NCBI RefSeq assembly: GCF_016881405.1
Contig: NZ_WOFE01000002.1
Coordinates: 62,001-126,000 of the forward strand
Direction: 5' to 3'
DNA from: Deefgea chitinilytica
GTDB taxonomy: Bacteria; Pseudomonadota; Gammaproteobacteria; Burkholderiales; Chitinibacteraceae
DNA: 64,000 nucleotides
Shown here: positions 39,778 to 50,147 of the stretch, in pieces
Layout of the letters: the number at the start of each line of letters is the position of its first letter
Numbering within the stretch: the first letter of the stretch is position 1
Translations under genes and position numbers: made by a program
Notes under the pieces: model-generated
Told to the model about the DNA's origin: nothing
Database searches by the model: none
What the model saw: the letters and a program-made list of their open reading frames with translations, nothing else

Positions 39778-42131
39778 TATGCTCTCAAGATCGCGCCGCA
39801 TTCCTCTGCCTTCTGGAGTAATTTTGTTACTGCTTCATCGACTTCTACGTCAGTCAAAGTTTTGAGAGTATCTTGCATTAAGACTTTGAATGCAAGGCTC
39901 TTTTTACCTTCTGGCAGACCTTTACCACGGTATACATCAAAAACTTCGATACTGTCTACTACTGCTAAATTTGCGCTTGCAAATGCCGCCTGCAAGGTAT
40001 TAACAGACACGGATTCATCCATCAGCAAGGCCAAGTCACGTCGCACAGCCTGAAATTTTGACACTGGTGCTGATTGCAATTTTTCAACTTGCACTAACGC
40101 GGCAATATCCAATTCAAGCACAACTGGAGCGTGCGTCAAGTCGTACGCTTGTACCCATTTTGGATGCAATTCACCAACAACACCGATAATTTCCCCATCC
40201 AAAACGACTTCTGCTGAGCGGCCTGGATGTAATGCGGGGTGATTGGCGCGCCGATATTCTGCTACTCGCGGAGCCAACAGCGCCTCAACATCAGCTTTAA
40301 CATCAAAGAAATCAATACGTTCTTTGCTGGTGCCCCACTGTTCAGCAAAACGACCACCCCATGCTAATGCAGCAATACGTTCTGGTTGTTGATCTGCGGC
40401 AACCCCGTTGAAGACACGGGCCACTTCAAATAAGCGCACTCGATCTTGCTTACGATTCAAATTATGTTGCAAACCTGCGACTAGGCCCCCGATCAAAGTG
40501 GAGCGCATCACACTCATTTGGCTAGCAATTGGGTTGATCAAGCGAATTGGATTAGCGTTAGCGGCAAAATCACTTTCCCACTTTTCTTCAACAAAAGCAT
40601 AAGATATCGTTTCTTGGTAATTCCGTGCAGCTAAAATCGATTTAAGAACGTTCTTGCTGCGGCGATTACCTGCCTGCGGCAACATACTCATCCGCGCTAA
40701 CGATGGGCTCACCGGAATATTATCGTAGCCAAAGACGCGAGCTACTTCTTCAATCAAATCTTCTTCAATTTCAATATCAAAGCGATACGACGGTGGAGTA
40801 ACCGTAATCACTTCTGCAGATAACTCACATGCTAAACCCAAGCCTTGCAGCATGGCCATGATTTCTGCAGCTGGCAAAGTCAGGCCAAGCACTTTGGCGA
40901 CACGGCTCACGCGCAGTTGAACTGGCTTACGTGTGGGTAAAGAGTCAATTTGTTCGGTGATCGGCCCAACTTGACCACCACAAATTTCAACGACTAATTG
41001 TGTTGCACGCTCAAGAGCCTCACGCACATTACCAAAATCGATACCACGCTCAAAGCGGTGGCTTGAATCAGAGGAGAAGCCGAAACGACGTGCTTTCCCA
41101 GCAATCACTTCTGGCGCAAAAAAGGCCGATTCGAGGAAAACGTCAGTCGTTGAATCAGTCACACTCGACGCGAGACCGCCCATGATACCGGCTAAGGCCA
41201 AAGCAGAGCGTTCGTCAGCAATTACCAAAACATCATTGCTCAGCGTTAATTCTTTTTCATTGAGCAAGGTGATCGTTTCGCCAGCTTGCGCAAAACGAAC
41301 TTGCACGCTACCCGACAATTTTGCCGCGTCAAACGCGTGCATCGGTTGACCGAGCTCGAGCAATACGTAGTTCGTAATATCAACAATCGCTGAAATTGAA
41401 CGAATACCCGAACGCTCTAAGCGCTGCTTCATCCAGTCAGGCGTTGCTGCAGCCTGATTAATCCCTTTCACTACACGACCCGCGTAGCGTGGGCAGGCAT
41501 CACCAGCATTCAAGGCAACGGCAATCGCTGACTCTGTATTCTGTGCAACAGCTTGAATCGCAATTGGATTTAACGGAGATTTTGTTAATGCAGAAACCTC
41601 GCGCGCAATCCCACGGATTGACAAGCAATCGGTACGATTCGGTGTGAGTTTCAATGTCAGTAAACGATCATCAAGTGCTAAATACTCACGAATTGACATG
41701 CCTACTGGGGCATTGCTCGGCAGCACATATAAACCATCTATGTCCGAGGCTATACCCATCTCATCACCTGAGCACAACATACCCGATGATTCGATGCCAC
41801 GTACTTTGGCTTTCTTGATTTTAAAATCGCCTGGTAGAACTGCACCGATGCGCGCACAAGGCACTTTCAAACCAGCAGCAACATTCGGCGCGCCGCACAC
41901 GATTTGCAGTGGCTCAGCCTCGCCAACATTCACTGTACATACATTGAGACGATCAGCATCTGGATGTTTGGTAACAGTCAAAACTTCAGCCACAAACACA
42001 TCAGTGAATGCAGGTGCTGCCGCTTCATTTTCTTCTACTTCCAATCCCGCCATTGTTAGCAAATGAGCGAGTTCATCTGAAGTCAGCGCTGGATTAACCC
42101 AGCTACGTAACCATTGTTCTGAAAATTGCAT
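39777..42131 (-). CDS. pheT: Phenylalanine-tRNA ligase beta subunit
   Basis: 784 residues with the normal beta-subunit order: tRNA-binding OB domain (~40-150), B3/B4 editing domain (~210-390), B5 (~400-475), core synthetase-like domain (~480-680) and the C-terminal FDX-ACB domain (~690-784). It forms an alpha2-beta2 complex with PheS and provides editing and tRNA recognition. It starts 14 bases after the pheS stop. Confidence 0.96.
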   Translation of the reverse strand: MQFSEQWLRSWVNPALTSDELAHLLTMAGLEVEENEAAAPAFTDVFVAEVLTVTKHPDADRLNVCTVNVGEAEPLQIVCGAPNVAAGLKVPCARIGAVLPGDFKIKKAKVRGIESSGMLCSGDEMGIASDIDGLYVLPSNAPVGMSIREYLALDDRLLTLKLTPNRTDCLSIRGIAREVSALTKSPLNPIAIQAVAQNTESAIAVALNAGDACPRYAGRVVKGINQAAATPDWMKQRLERSGIRSISAIVDITNYVLLELGQPMHAFDAAKLSGSVQVRFAQAGETITLLNEKELTLSNDVLVIADERSALALAGIMGGLASSVTDSTTDVFLESAFFAPEVIAGKARRFGFSSDSSHRFERGIDFGNVREALERATQLVVEICGGQVGPITEQIDSLPTRKPVQLRVSRVAKVLGLTLPAAEIMAMLQGLGLACELSAEVITVTPPSYRFDIEIEEDLIEEVARVFGYDNIPVSPSLARMSMLPQAGNRRSKNVLKSILAARNYQETISYAFVEEKWESDFAANANPIRLINPIASQMSVMRSTLIGGLVAGLQHNLNRKQDRVRLFEVARVFNGVAADQQPERIAALAWGGRFAEQWGTSKERIDFFDVKADVEALLAPRVAEYRRANHPALHPGRSAEVVLDGEIIGVVGELHPKWVQAYDLTHAPVVLELDIAALVQVEKLQSAPVSKFQAVRRDLALLMDESVSVNTLQAAFASANLAVVDSIEVFDVYRGKGLPEGKKSLAFKVLMQDTLKTLTDVEVDEAVTKLLQKAEECGAILRA

Positions 42132-42145
42132 GGTTGATGCTCCGC

Positions 42146-43141
42146 TTATTTGAATTGAGACAAGAAAGACACGTCGTTTTCAAAAAACAGCCGTAAATCA
42201 TTCACGCCGTAATACAACATTGCGAAACGATCCAAGCCAATACCGAAGGCAAAGCCTGTATATTTTTCTGAATCGATGTTTACGCTTTTCAATACGTTCG
42301 GGTGAACCATGCCACAACCGCCGACTTCCATCCAACCTTTGGACCACTTCACGTCAATTTCAGCCGATGGCTCAGTAAATGGGAAGAATGATGGACGGAA
42401 GCGAACTTCCAAATCATCGCGCTCGAAAAAGCGACGTAAAAAATCAACGATAACGCTCTTCAAGTCAGCAAAAGACACCCCCTCTTCAACCCATAATCCT
42501 TCCATCTGATGGAACATCGGCGAATGAGTGGCATCTGAATCAACACGGTAAACGCGACCCGGAGCAATAATTTTGATCGGAGGTTCGTTATCAAGCATGT
42601 AACGCACCTGGATAGGACTCGTATGCGTGCGAAGCACTAAGGGCTCACCCTCATTTTGCACATAAAACGTGTCTTGCATCGCTCGTGCGGGATGGTTTTT
42701 CGGGATATTGAGTGCTTCAAAATTATGAAAGTCATTCTCAATTTCTGGGCCATCAGCGACGGCAAAACCCATGCTAGCAAATAAAGCTTCAATACGCTGC
42801 TGCACTAATGTGACGGGATGCAAGCCACCTTTAGCATGACCGCGGCCTGGCAATGAAATATCCAAAGCTTCAGCGGCCAATTGAGCCGCTAATTTTTCTG
42901 CCGCCATCGCTTCACGTTTCGCGTTCAGCGCATTTTCAAAGGCTTGCTTAGTCAGATTAACTTGCGCACCAAAGGCTTTTTTTTCTTCAGGCGGCATCGC
43001 CGCCAACAGTTTCATCAGTGCAGTGATCGAACCCTGTTTTCCGATATAGCTTGCTTTGACAATTTCGAGCTCAACGGGGTCGTCAGTCGCATTCAACGCC
43101 GCTAAACCCGCGTCAAGCAAGGTCTGCATATTTGCATCCAT
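42146..43141 (-). CDS. pheS: Phenylalanine-tRNA ligase alpha subunit
   Basis: 331 residues. An N-terminal coiled coil (~1-85) that binds tRNA is followed by the class II catalytic core with motif 2 [17 protein letters not shown] (~196-212) and motif 3 GIGLDRFAM (~300-308). It charges tRNA-Phe together with PheT. A terminator separates it from rplT, so pheST may also have its own promoter. No phenylalanine-rich leader peptide was found in the 90 bases before its start. Confidence 0.96.
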   Translation of the reverse strand: MDANMQTLLDAGLAALNATDDPVELEIVKASYIGKQGSITALMKLLAAMPPEEKKAFGAQVNLTKQAFENALNAKREAMAAEKLAAQLAAEALDISLPGRGHAKGGLHPVTLVQQRIEALFASMGFAVADGPEIENDFHNFEALNIPKNHPARAMQDTFYVQNEGEPLVLRTHTSPIQVRYMLDNEPPIKIIAPGRVYRVDSDATHSPMFHQMEGLWVEEGVSFADLKSVIVDFLRRFFERDDLEVRFRPSFFPFTEPSAEIDVKWSKGWMEVGGCGMVHPNVLKSVNIDSEKYTGFAFGIGLDRFAMLYYGVNDLRLFFENDVSFLSQFK

Positions 43142-43233
43142 GTTTGTATGCCCGATAAGGAGAGTAAAGAAAAAACTAAATAAAGCTCAGACAAAAATCT
43201 GCGCTTGATTTAATTTTCTGATGTTTTCTGAAT

Positions 43234-43260
43234 AAAAAAGGGAGGCTAAAAGCCTCCCTT
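43234..43260 (-). terminator. Terminator downstream of rplT
   Basis: AAGGGAGGCT (43238-43247) and AGCCTCCCTT (43251-43260) form a 10-bp stem with a three-base loop; on the minus strand a T-run follows. It ends the thrS-infC-rpmI-rplT transcript or attenuates reading into pheS. Confidence 0.9.
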
Positions 43261-43277
43261 ATGACCGGCAAAACCGA

Positions 43278-43637
43278 TTAAGCAGTCAGCTGAGCTTTTG
43301 CTTTTTCAACAAACGCAGCAAATGCTGGTTTATCAAATACAGCAAGATCAGCCAATACTTTACGGTCAACTTCAATGCCAGCTTTTTTCAAGCCGTTCAT
43401 GAAGCGGCTGTAAGCCAGACCACACTCACGTGACGCTGCGTTGATACGAGCGATCCAGAGTTGACGGAATTGACGTTTTTTCTGACGACGGTCACGGTAC
43501 GCGTATTGACCTGCCTTCATTACCGCTTGTTTAGCGATACGATAGACATTTTTACGACGACCACGATAGCCTTTAGCCAGAGCTAAGACTTTCTTATGAC
43601 GAGCGCGAGCTGTGACACCACGTTTAACGCGAGGCAT
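43278..43637 (-). CDS. rplT: 50S ribosomal protein L20
   Basis: 119 residues, the normal length for L20 ([33 protein letters not shown]). It is a basic early-assembly protein of the large subunit and, in E. coli, the repressor of its own operon. AAGGAG precedes the ATG. It follows rpmI by 15 bases. Confidence 0.98.
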   Translation of the reverse strand: MPRVKRGVTARARHKKVLALAKGYRGRRKNVYRIAKQAVMKAGQYAYRDRRQKKRQFRQLWIARINAASRECGLAYSRFMNGLKKAGIEVDRKVLADLAVFDKPAFAAFVEKAKAQLTA

Positions 43638-43652
43638 ATTTTATCTCCTTAG

Positions 43653-43850
43653 TTAAGCGTATGGCATCATTGCACGAACAGACTTCATATTGGTTGCATC
43701 AACCATTGAAGTACCGCGCAACTGGCGTTTAGTTTTAGTCGTTTTCTTAGTCAAGATGTGACGTTTAAAAGCGTGACTACGCTTTACACCACCACCGCCA
43801 AGAACAGTGAAGCGCTTTTTAGCGCTGCTTTTGGTTTTCATTTTAGGCAT
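43653..43850 (-). CDS. rpmI: 50S ribosomal protein L35
   Basis: 65 residues, typical for L35 ([31 protein letters not shown]). GGAG precedes the ATG. It lies in the usual infC-rpmI-rplT order. The 148 bases between infC and rpmI could hold an L20 control structure, but I could not confirm one. Confidence 0.98.
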   Translation of the reverse strand: MPKMKTKSSAKKRFTVLGGGGVKRSHAFKRHILTKKTTKTKRQLRGTSMVDATNMKSVRAMMPYA

Positions 43851-43998
43851 TACTTACTCCAGCTAGCCTTGGCCACAAGGGCCTATTAGTTTAGGCAAAA
43901 GGGCGTCTGATGTTGCCATTAGAACTTAATACCCTTCACCCCACCACGACTACTGACCAATAACTTCCTTGGTCTTAACAGATGTAGTCGCCAACCCG

Positions 43999-44523
43999 TT
44001 ATGCTTTTTTCTTTGGACCGAGCATCATCACCATTTGGCGACCTTCTAGCTTAGGATATTGCTCTACCACTGCTAGTTCAGCCAAATCAGCTTCAACACG
44101 TTTGAGTTGCGCCATACCAATCTCTTGGTGAGCCATCTCACGACCACGGAAACGCAAAGTAAATTTGCACTTATCACCATCATTCAAGAAACGGATAGCA
44201 CCACGTAATTTAACTTGGTAGTCATTTTCATCCGTACCAGGACGCAGCTTAATTTCTTTAACCTGTACCTGTTTTTGCTTGAGCTTGGCAGCGTGCTTTT
44301 TCTTGGCCTCTTCGTACCGGAATTTGCCGTAATCCATCAATCGACAAACTGGCGGTTCTGCATTCGGGGCGATCTCTACCAGATCTACCTCAGCATCTTC
44401 CGCTAATTGGAGGGCCTGATTTAGGGAGACGATACCAAGTTGTTCGCCTTCCACACCTTGCAAACGAATTTCTCGCGCGGTGATTTCACCGTTAATACGC
44501 GGGCCTTTATCTTGAGCAGCTAT
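43999..44523 (-). CDS. infC: Translation initiation factor IF-3
   Basis: 174 residues if translation starts at an ATA codon (44523), eight bases after GGAG. The reading frame upstream of the first ATG still matches IF-3 ([20 protein letters not shown]). infC is known for rare start codons (AUU, AUC, AUA) that IF-3 itself discriminates against, giving autoregulation. The N domain (~1-80), a lysine-rich linker ([11 protein letters not shown]) and C domain (~90-174) are complete. A shorter start at ATG 44463 would lose the beginning of the N domain. Confidence 0.93.
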   Translation of the reverse strand: MAAQDKGPRINGEITAREIRLQGVEGEQLGIVSLNQALQLAEDAEVDLVEIAPNAEPPVCRLMDYGKFRYEEAKKKHAAKLKQKQVQVKEIKLRPGTDENDYQVKLRGAIRFLNDGDKCKFTLRFRGREMAHQEIGMAQLKRVEADLAELAVVEQYPKLEGRQMVMMLGPKKKA

Positions 44524-44571
44524 TGTTATTACTCCAAGTCATTCAAAAACAAAACCGTGCACCTGCCAGTG

Positions 44572-46476
44572 TTAAACTTTTGGCAAATCAGCTTTTACCA
44601 GCGCAATCAGCGCTTCCACTGTCATTTGCCCTAAGTCTTCACCACTGCGGTTACGCACGGCCACCAAACCTGCATCGCGCTCTTTATCACCAACAATCAA
44701 TTGGTAAGGAAGGCGTTGCAAGCTATGTTCGCGGATTTTATAGGTAATTTTCTCATTTCTCAAGTCCGTTGATGCACGAAGTCCACTTTGATTCAATAAA
44801 TCAGCAGTTTTTTGCGCATATTCCCGTTGTGACTCAGAAATATTCATCACCACCAACTGAACTGGAGCCAACCATACTGGGAAAGCACCGGCATGATTTT
44901 CAATCAAAATACCGATAAAACGCTCTAGCGAACCCAATACAGCACGGTGCAGCATAATTGGACGGTGCTTTGCGTTATCTTCACCAACGTACTCAGCACC
45001 TAATCGCTCTGGCAAGTTTGGATCAATTTGCAAAGTGCCACATTGCCACAAACGCCCTAAGCAATCTTTGAGGGTGAACTCAATTTTCGGACCATAAAAC
45101 GCGCCTTCACCCGGCAAGTATTCAAACGCTAGGCCTTTAGAATCCAATGCCGCAGCCAAAGCCGCCTCTGCGCGATCCCATGCCTCTTCGGTACCAATCC
45201 GTTTTTCAGGGCGAGTTGACAGCTTGACCAAAATTTCTTCAAAGCCAAAGTCGGTATACACTTCTTTCAGTAAATCAATGAAAGCGGCTGCTTCTTGCTG
45301 CACTTGATCTTCGGTACAGAAGATATGCGCATCATCTTGAACAAAGCCACGCACCCGCATAATGCCATGCAATGAACCCGATGGTTCATTACGATGGCAA
45401 GAGCCAAACTCTGCATAACGTACTGGTAAGTCTCGGTATGAACGCAAACCTTGGTTAAACACTTGAATATGACCAGGGCAATTCATCGGCTTCACGGCAT
45501 AATCACGTTTTTCTGATTCCGTCGTGAACATACCGTCATGGTAATTTTCCCAGTGACCTGATTTCTCCCACAGAGTGCGATCCATGACCATCGGCGTACG
45601 AATTTCTTGGTAGCCATGCTTATTCAATTTGGCACGCATGTATTGCTCAATGGTTTGCCAGAGCGTCCAGCCCTTAGGGTGCCAAAACACCATACCTGGA
45701 GCTTCTTCCTGCATATGGAACAAGTCGAGCTGACGCCCTAATTTACGATGATCTCGTTTTTCAGCCTCTTCAATCATATGCAGGTATTGCGCTAGATCCT
45801 CCTTTTTAGCAAAGGCTGTTCCATATACCCTAGTCAGCATTTCATTTTTACTATCGCCGCGCCAATACGCACCAGCGACCTTCATCAATTTGAAGACTTT
45901 CAATTTGCCCGTCGAAGGTACGTGTGGGCCTCGACAGAGATCAGTGAACTCACCTTCACGATACAAGCTTAAAACTTGATCAGCTGGAATTGACTCAATA
46001 ATTTCGGCCTTATAGTTCTCGCCAATGCCTTTAAAGTAGCTGACCGCTTCATCACGGCTCAACTCATAACGCTCAACTGGAATATCTTTTTTAGCCAGCT
46101 CAGTCATTTTCTTTTCAATGGCAGCCAAGTCTTCCAAGGTAAAGGGGCGCTCGTAAGAAAAGTCGTAGTAAAAGCCATTTTCAATCACTGGGCCAATCGT
46201 GACTTGTGCAGTCGGATAAAGCTGCTTAACGGCATAGGCCAACAAATGCGCGGTAGAGTGACGAATAACCTCTAAGCCTTCGGCGTCTTTATCGGTAATA
46301 ATTTGTAGTGTCGCATCACTTGCCATCACGTAGCGAGTATCAACGAGTTGGCCATTGACCTTGCCCGCTAACGCAGCCTTAGCCAAGCCAGGAGAGATAC
46401 TGTGTGCAACATCATACACTGACACTGCTGCGTCAAATTGACGCACTGAACCATCGGGAAGCGTAATCGCGGGCAT
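44572..46476 (-). CDS. thrS: Threonine-tRNA ligase
   Basis: 634 residues from ATG 46476, chosen over the ATG two codons upstream because AGG lies 8 bases before it and ThrRS usually starts [10 protein letters not shown]. Domains: TGS (~1-60), editing domain with [13 protein letters not shown] (~75), catalytic core with motif 2 [10 protein letters not shown] and zinc-binding Cys/His, and a C-terminal anticodon domain (~535-634). It charges tRNA-Thr. The order thrS-infC-rpmI-rplT is conserved. Confidence 0.96.
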   Translation of the reverse strand: MPAITLPDGSVRQFDAAVSVYDVAHSISPGLAKAALAGKVNGQLVDTRYVMASDATLQIITDKDAEGLEVIRHSTAHLLAYAVKQLYPTAQVTIGPVIENGFYYDFSYERPFTLEDLAAIEKKMTELAKKDIPVERYELSRDEAVSYFKGIGENYKAEIIESIPADQVLSLYREGEFTDLCRGPHVPSTGKLKVFKLMKVAGAYWRGDSKNEMLTRVYGTAFAKKEDLAQYLHMIEEAEKRDHRKLGRQLDLFHMQEEAPGMVFWHPKGWTLWQTIEQYMRAKLNKHGYQEIRTPMVMDRTLWEKSGHWENYHDGMFTTESEKRDYAVKPMNCPGHIQVFNQGLRSYRDLPVRYAEFGSCHRNEPSGSLHGIMRVRGFVQDDAHIFCTEDQVQQEAAAFIDLLKEVYTDFGFEEILVKLSTRPEKRIGTEEAWDRAEAALAAALDSKGLAFEYLPGEGAFYGPKIEFTLKDCLGRLWQCGTLQIDPNLPERLGAEYVGEDNAKHRPIMLHRAVLGSLERFIGILIENHAGAFPVWLAPVQLVVMNISESQREYAQKTADLLNQSGLRASTDLRNEKITYKIREHSLQRLPYQLIVGDKERDAGLVAVRNRSGEDLGQMTVEALIALVKADLPKV

Positions 46477-46530
46477 AGTCATCGCCTAAATCAAATTGTC
46501 GGGTTGCCCCTGACAAAACAGCATTTAAAA

Positions 46531-46563
46531 AACAAAAAAAAAGTGCGGACTAGCCGCACTTTT
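46531..46563 (-). terminator. Terminator between tRNA-Val and thrS
   Basis: AAAAGTGCGG (46539-46548) and CCGCACTTTT (46554-46563) form a 10-bp stem with a five-base loop. The A-run at 46534-46542 gives a long T-run on the minus strand, so it ends the tRNA-Val transcript. Confidence 0.88.
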
Positions 46564-46645
46564 CTATCAAACTCGCGTACGACTAGCCTGAGATAATCAA
46601 GGTGGTCGTATCAGTTTTTAGCATGAGTTTGATTCCTAAATTGTT

Positions 46646-46722
46646 TGGTAGGCACGATTGGATTCGAACCAACTACCTCTTCCATGTCAAGGAAGCGCTC
46701 TGACCAGATGAGCTACGCGCCT
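46646..46722 (-). tRNA. tRNA-Val (anticodon GAC)
   Basis: A 77-base cloverleaf with encoded CCA: acceptor AGGCGCG/CGTGCCT, D arm GCTCATCTGGTCAGAGC, anticodon stem CTTCC/GGAAG with loop TTGACAT (anticodon GAC), T arm TTGGTTCGAATCCAA. Reads GUC and GUU valine codons. Confidence 0.96.
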
Positions 46723-46785
46723 AAAGATGCAATATATTAAATATCAATCCTCACTTTGGCAAGCAAAGAAAGCAAGGATTTATCA

Positions 46786-47085
46786 CTATATGCCAGGTTT
46801 GCGCCAAAAATAACGCCAGACAAAGCCAGGCCATGCGAAAACAACAAACAACGCAAAAGTCGTCGCATAAAAAGGCCAATTCTGCTGATGAACAGGGCTA
46901 AAACGGCCTTCTTGCCAATATGCAATCAAACCCACAATAAAATAAAGCAATAGCAACTCTGCAAAGCGAAATGCAAATGCTTTATTTTCTTGTTTGGGTT
47001 TAAAAAAGAAAAAAACTTTCTCAGAAAAAAAAGGCAGGTTGGCTGCGAAAACAGCCAACCCAACAATAAATACAAAGTTTTGCAT
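46786..47085 (-). CDS. DUF2818 membrane protein
   Basis: 99 residues with two to three helices (~1-20, 42-58, 68-92), matching DUF2818, which follows nuoN in many betaproteobacteria. The role is unknown but its constant place at the end of the complex I operon suggests an accessory or assembly factor. Its start is four bases downstream of the nuoN stop. Confidence 0.85.
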   Translation of the reverse strand: MQNFVFIVGLAVFAANLPFFSEKVFFFFKPKQENKAFAFRFAELLLLYFIVGLIAYWQEGRFSPVHQQNWPFYATTFALFVVFAWPGFVWRYFWRKPGI

Positions 47086-47089
47086 TTAG

Positions 47090-48550
47090 TTAGAACGGTA
47101 ACGTGTTAAATGATTGAGACACTGCGTCTGACAACAAGTTCATCAAACGATCAGGCATAAAACCTAATACCAGCAATAGCAAACAGTTAACAGAAAGAAC
47201 CAATTTCGCATCACTACCAGCTTCGATTGGAGACTTATCAGTCGGCTCATCAAAATACATCACTTTGACAACTCGTAAGTAATAGAACGCGCCGATCAAA
47301 GAGAAAACAACTGCAATGATAGCTAGGCCAACATAACCAATGTAAACAACCGCTTTTAATACCGCCAGCTTAGCGAAAAAGCCGACAAAAATCGGAATGC
47401 CCGCCATTGAAAACATGGTTAATAACATCATTGCCGCAAACCATGGACTGCGCTGATTTAGACCTTTTAAATCTGCAATCTGATCAGCCTCAAAGCCTTT
47501 GCGCGACAAAAGCATAAGCACACCAAATGCGGCAGCACTCATCAAGATATAAGCAAACACATAGAACAGTGCAGCAGAATAACCGACTGGCTGTGCAACT
47601 AAAATACCAAGCAATACAAAGCCCATGTGTGAAATCGTTGAGTAACCTAACATCCGCTTGATATTCGTTTGCGAAATCGCTGTGATATTACCCAAGCCCA
47701 TCGACAACACAGCCAATACCATCAACATACCGCGCCAATCAGGAGCAAACCCATCTAAAGCTTGCGCCAAAATACGCAGCGTAAATACAAACACAGCTGC
47801 CTTTGGTGCTGAAGAAATCAATTGTGTAATTGGTGTTGGCGCTCCTTGGTATACATCAGGCACCCACATATGGAACGGAACCGCGCCAAATTTAAAGCCC
47901 AAGCCAGTCACAACAAAAACGATACCAAATACAGCTAACAGAGTGTTTGCTTCGCCAGATTTGATCGTTTTAGAAACTTCAAAAATATCCAAAGAACCTG
48001 TTGCACCGTACAGCATAGAAATACCATACAACAGCATACCTGAAGCCAAAGCGCCCAAGATAAAGTATTTCATAGCCGCTTCTGTTGACTGAGTTGATTC
48101 ACGATTCAGAGCAACTAAAGCATAAACCGACAGCGACATTAACTCCAAACCAACGTACAAGGCTAAGAAGTTAGAAGCCGATGCCATTACCATCATCCCC
48201 AACAATGAGAACAGTGATAAGGTAAACAATTCTCCACGGAACAAGCCACGCTCGGTCGCGTAACTACGTCCATAAATGAGCACTAAAGCAACACCAACAA
48301 TCATGGCTAACTTGGCGTAACTAGCAATAGGATCAGCCAAGAAGAGTCCACTAAACGCCAAGCGTGAATGAGCTTCATAACCATTCAACACCAACGCCGC
48401 TGTGGCAGCCAAAGTGAGTAAAGTAAGTACATAAGTGATGTAACGCTTAGCATCACTAATAAAAAGGTCAAGCAATAGAATGGCGCAAGTTGCACACAGA
48501 AGAAAAATCTCTGGTGCTGCCACCCATGCATTAAGACTGGTCCAGGTCAT
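47090..48550 (-). CDS. nuoN: NADH-quinone oxidoreductase subunit N
   Basis: 486 residues with about fourteen helices, an antiporter-like subunit. Conserved lysines and a glutamate in helices TM5 and TM7-8, for example in GLGFKFGAVPFHMWVPDVYQGAPTP, are part of the proton path. The subunit sits at the inner end of the membrane arm. It ends the 14-subunit operon apart from DUF2818. Confidence 0.95.
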   Translation of the reverse strand: MTWTSLNAWVAAPEIFLLCATCAILLLDLFISDAKRYITYVLTLLTLAATAALVLNGYEAHSRLAFSGLFLADPIASYAKLAMIVGVALVLIYGRSYATERGLFRGELFTLSLFSLLGMMVMASASNFLALYVGLELMSLSVYALVALNRESTQSTEAAMKYFILGALASGMLLYGISMLYGATGSLDIFEVSKTIKSGEANTLLAVFGIVFVVTGLGFKFGAVPFHMWVPDVYQGAPTPITQLISSAPKAAVFVFTLRILAQALDGFAPDWRGMLMVLAVLSMGLGNITAISQTNIKRMLGYSTISHMGFVLLGILVAQPVGYSAALFYVFAYILMSAAAFGVLMLLSRKGFEADQIADLKGLNQRSPWFAAMMLLTMFSMAGIPIFVGFFAKLAVLKAVVYIGYVGLAIIAVVFSLIGAFYYLRVVKVMYFDEPTDKSPIEAGSDAKLVLSVNCLLLLVLGFMPDRLMNLLSDAVSQSFNTLPF

Positions 48551-48578
48551 GGTTCTAGCCTATTTCTTATAATAAGGA

Positions 48579-50084
48579 TTAATTAAGCTTGGTCTGTGAA
48601 ACTTGCCAAATCAGATCGTTCACAGATTGATGCATCACTTCGGTGAACGGCGCTGGGTACAAACCCATCCCCAAAACAGCAATCGCTAAGATCGCCAAAA
48701 TCAGGAATTCACGTTTATTCACGTCTTTCAGCTCAGCAACATTCTCATTGGCCACTTCACCAAAAATAACGCGCTTATACATCCATAGCGTATACGCAGC
48801 GCCAAAGATCAAGGTGGTAGCACCCGCAAGGGCATACCAGAAATTGATTTGAACCGCACCTAAGATCACCATAAACTCGCCGACAAAACCCGAAGTTGCT
48901 GGCAGGCCAGAATTAGCCATCGCAAACAACATCATAAATGCAGCAAAGATTGGCATTTTATTAGCAACACCACCGTAATCAGCAATCTTGCGGCTGTGCA
49001 AACGGTCATACATTACACCGATACAGAAGAACATTGCGGCAGAAACAAAACCGTGAGAAACCATCTGCACCAAGGCACCTTCAACGGCCCAAGAATTCAA
49101 TTCACGGCCGGTGGCACCACCAAACATAAAGAAGCCTAACGTAACAAAGCCCATATGTGAAATGGATGAGTACGCCACCAATTTTTTCATATCAGTTTGA
49201 ACCAGAGCCACCATACCGATGTATACGACTGCAACCAGTGATAATGCAACCATTACCCACGCATACTCACGAGAAGCATCTGGTGCGATTGGCAGTACGA
49301 ATCGCAGGAAGCCATACGCACCCAACTTCAACGTGATGGCGGCCAACACCATCGAACCACCTGTTGGCGCTTCAACGTGAGCATCTGGCAACCAAGTATG
49401 AACTGGCCACATTGGCACTTTCACCGCGAAGGCAAAGAAGAATGCAATCAATAGCAGCGTTTGTGCACCCATCGTCAACGGTAAACGTTGGAAAGCAGCG
49501 ATCTCAAAGCTACCGCCACTTTGATAATACAAGTAGATGAACGCAACTAAGGTCAACAATGAACCCATCAAGGTATACAGGAAGAACTTCACCGATGCAT
49601 ACACACGGTTAGCACCACCCCAAACACCAATAATCAAATACATCGGGATTAACATCGCCTCAAAGAATGCGTAAAACAAAATCGCATCCAATGCGGCAAA
49701 CGCGCCATTAATCAAACCCGACATAATCAAGAATGCAGCCATGTATTGCGCTACACGCTTTTCGATGACTTGCCATCCAGCCAATACCACCAATAAAGTG
49801 GTAAAGCTATTCAAAATTACAAACAGCATAGACAAACCGTCTACACCCAGATGGTAATTAATATTAAAGCTCTCAACCCACGGTTTCATTTCCGTGAATT
49901 GCATGCCGCCGTGAAACGTATCAAAACCGGTGTAAAGCGGAATTGTTACTAAAAAAGAAACCAAAGCGCCAGCTAGCGCCAGCCAGCGCGCTGCGGGAGC
50001 ATTTTTATCGCCACCCGTCGCGAGCACAACCAAGCCTGCCACGATTGGCAGCCAGATTGCAAGGCTGAGGAGATTACCCGTCAT
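48579..50084 (-). CDS. nuoM: NADH-quinone oxidoreductase subunit M
   Basis: 501 residues with about fourteen helices. The segment AFAVKVPMWPVHTWLPDAHVEAPTGGS is the family hallmark around the key lysine and glutamate. It is one of three antiporter-like proton-translocating subunits. It follows nuoL by 64 bases. Confidence 0.96.
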   Translation of the reverse strand: MTGNLLSLAIWLPIVAGLVVLATGGDKNAPAARWLALAGALVSFLVTIPLYTGFDTFHGGMQFTEMKPWVESFNINYHLGVDGLSMLFVILNSFTTLLVVLAGWQVIEKRVAQYMAAFLIMSGLINGAFAALDAILFYAFFEAMLIPMYLIIGVWGGANRVYASVKFFLYTLMGSLLTLVAFIYLYYQSGGSFEIAAFQRLPLTMGAQTLLLIAFFFAFAVKVPMWPVHTWLPDAHVEAPTGGSMVLAAITLKLGAYGFLRFVLPIAPDASREYAWVMVALSLVAVVYIGMVALVQTDMKKLVAYSSISHMGFVTLGFFMFGGATGRELNSWAVEGALVQMVSHGFVSAAMFFCIGVMYDRLHSRKIADYGGVANKMPIFAAFMMLFAMANSGLPATSGFVGEFMVILGAVQINFWYALAGATTLIFGAAYTLWMYKRVIFGEVANENVAELKDVNKREFLILAILAIAVLGMGLYPAPFTEVMHQSVNDLIWQVSQTKLN

Positions 50085-50147
50085 AAGTTAACCTACTTGT
50101 TATGTATTAAATCTGGATCTGTATTAAATGGTTTGTTCAATCAACAA

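Noticed and set aside
43142-43233. Phenylalanine leader peptide before pheS
   Set aside because: No short ORF with Phe codons is present on the minus strand.
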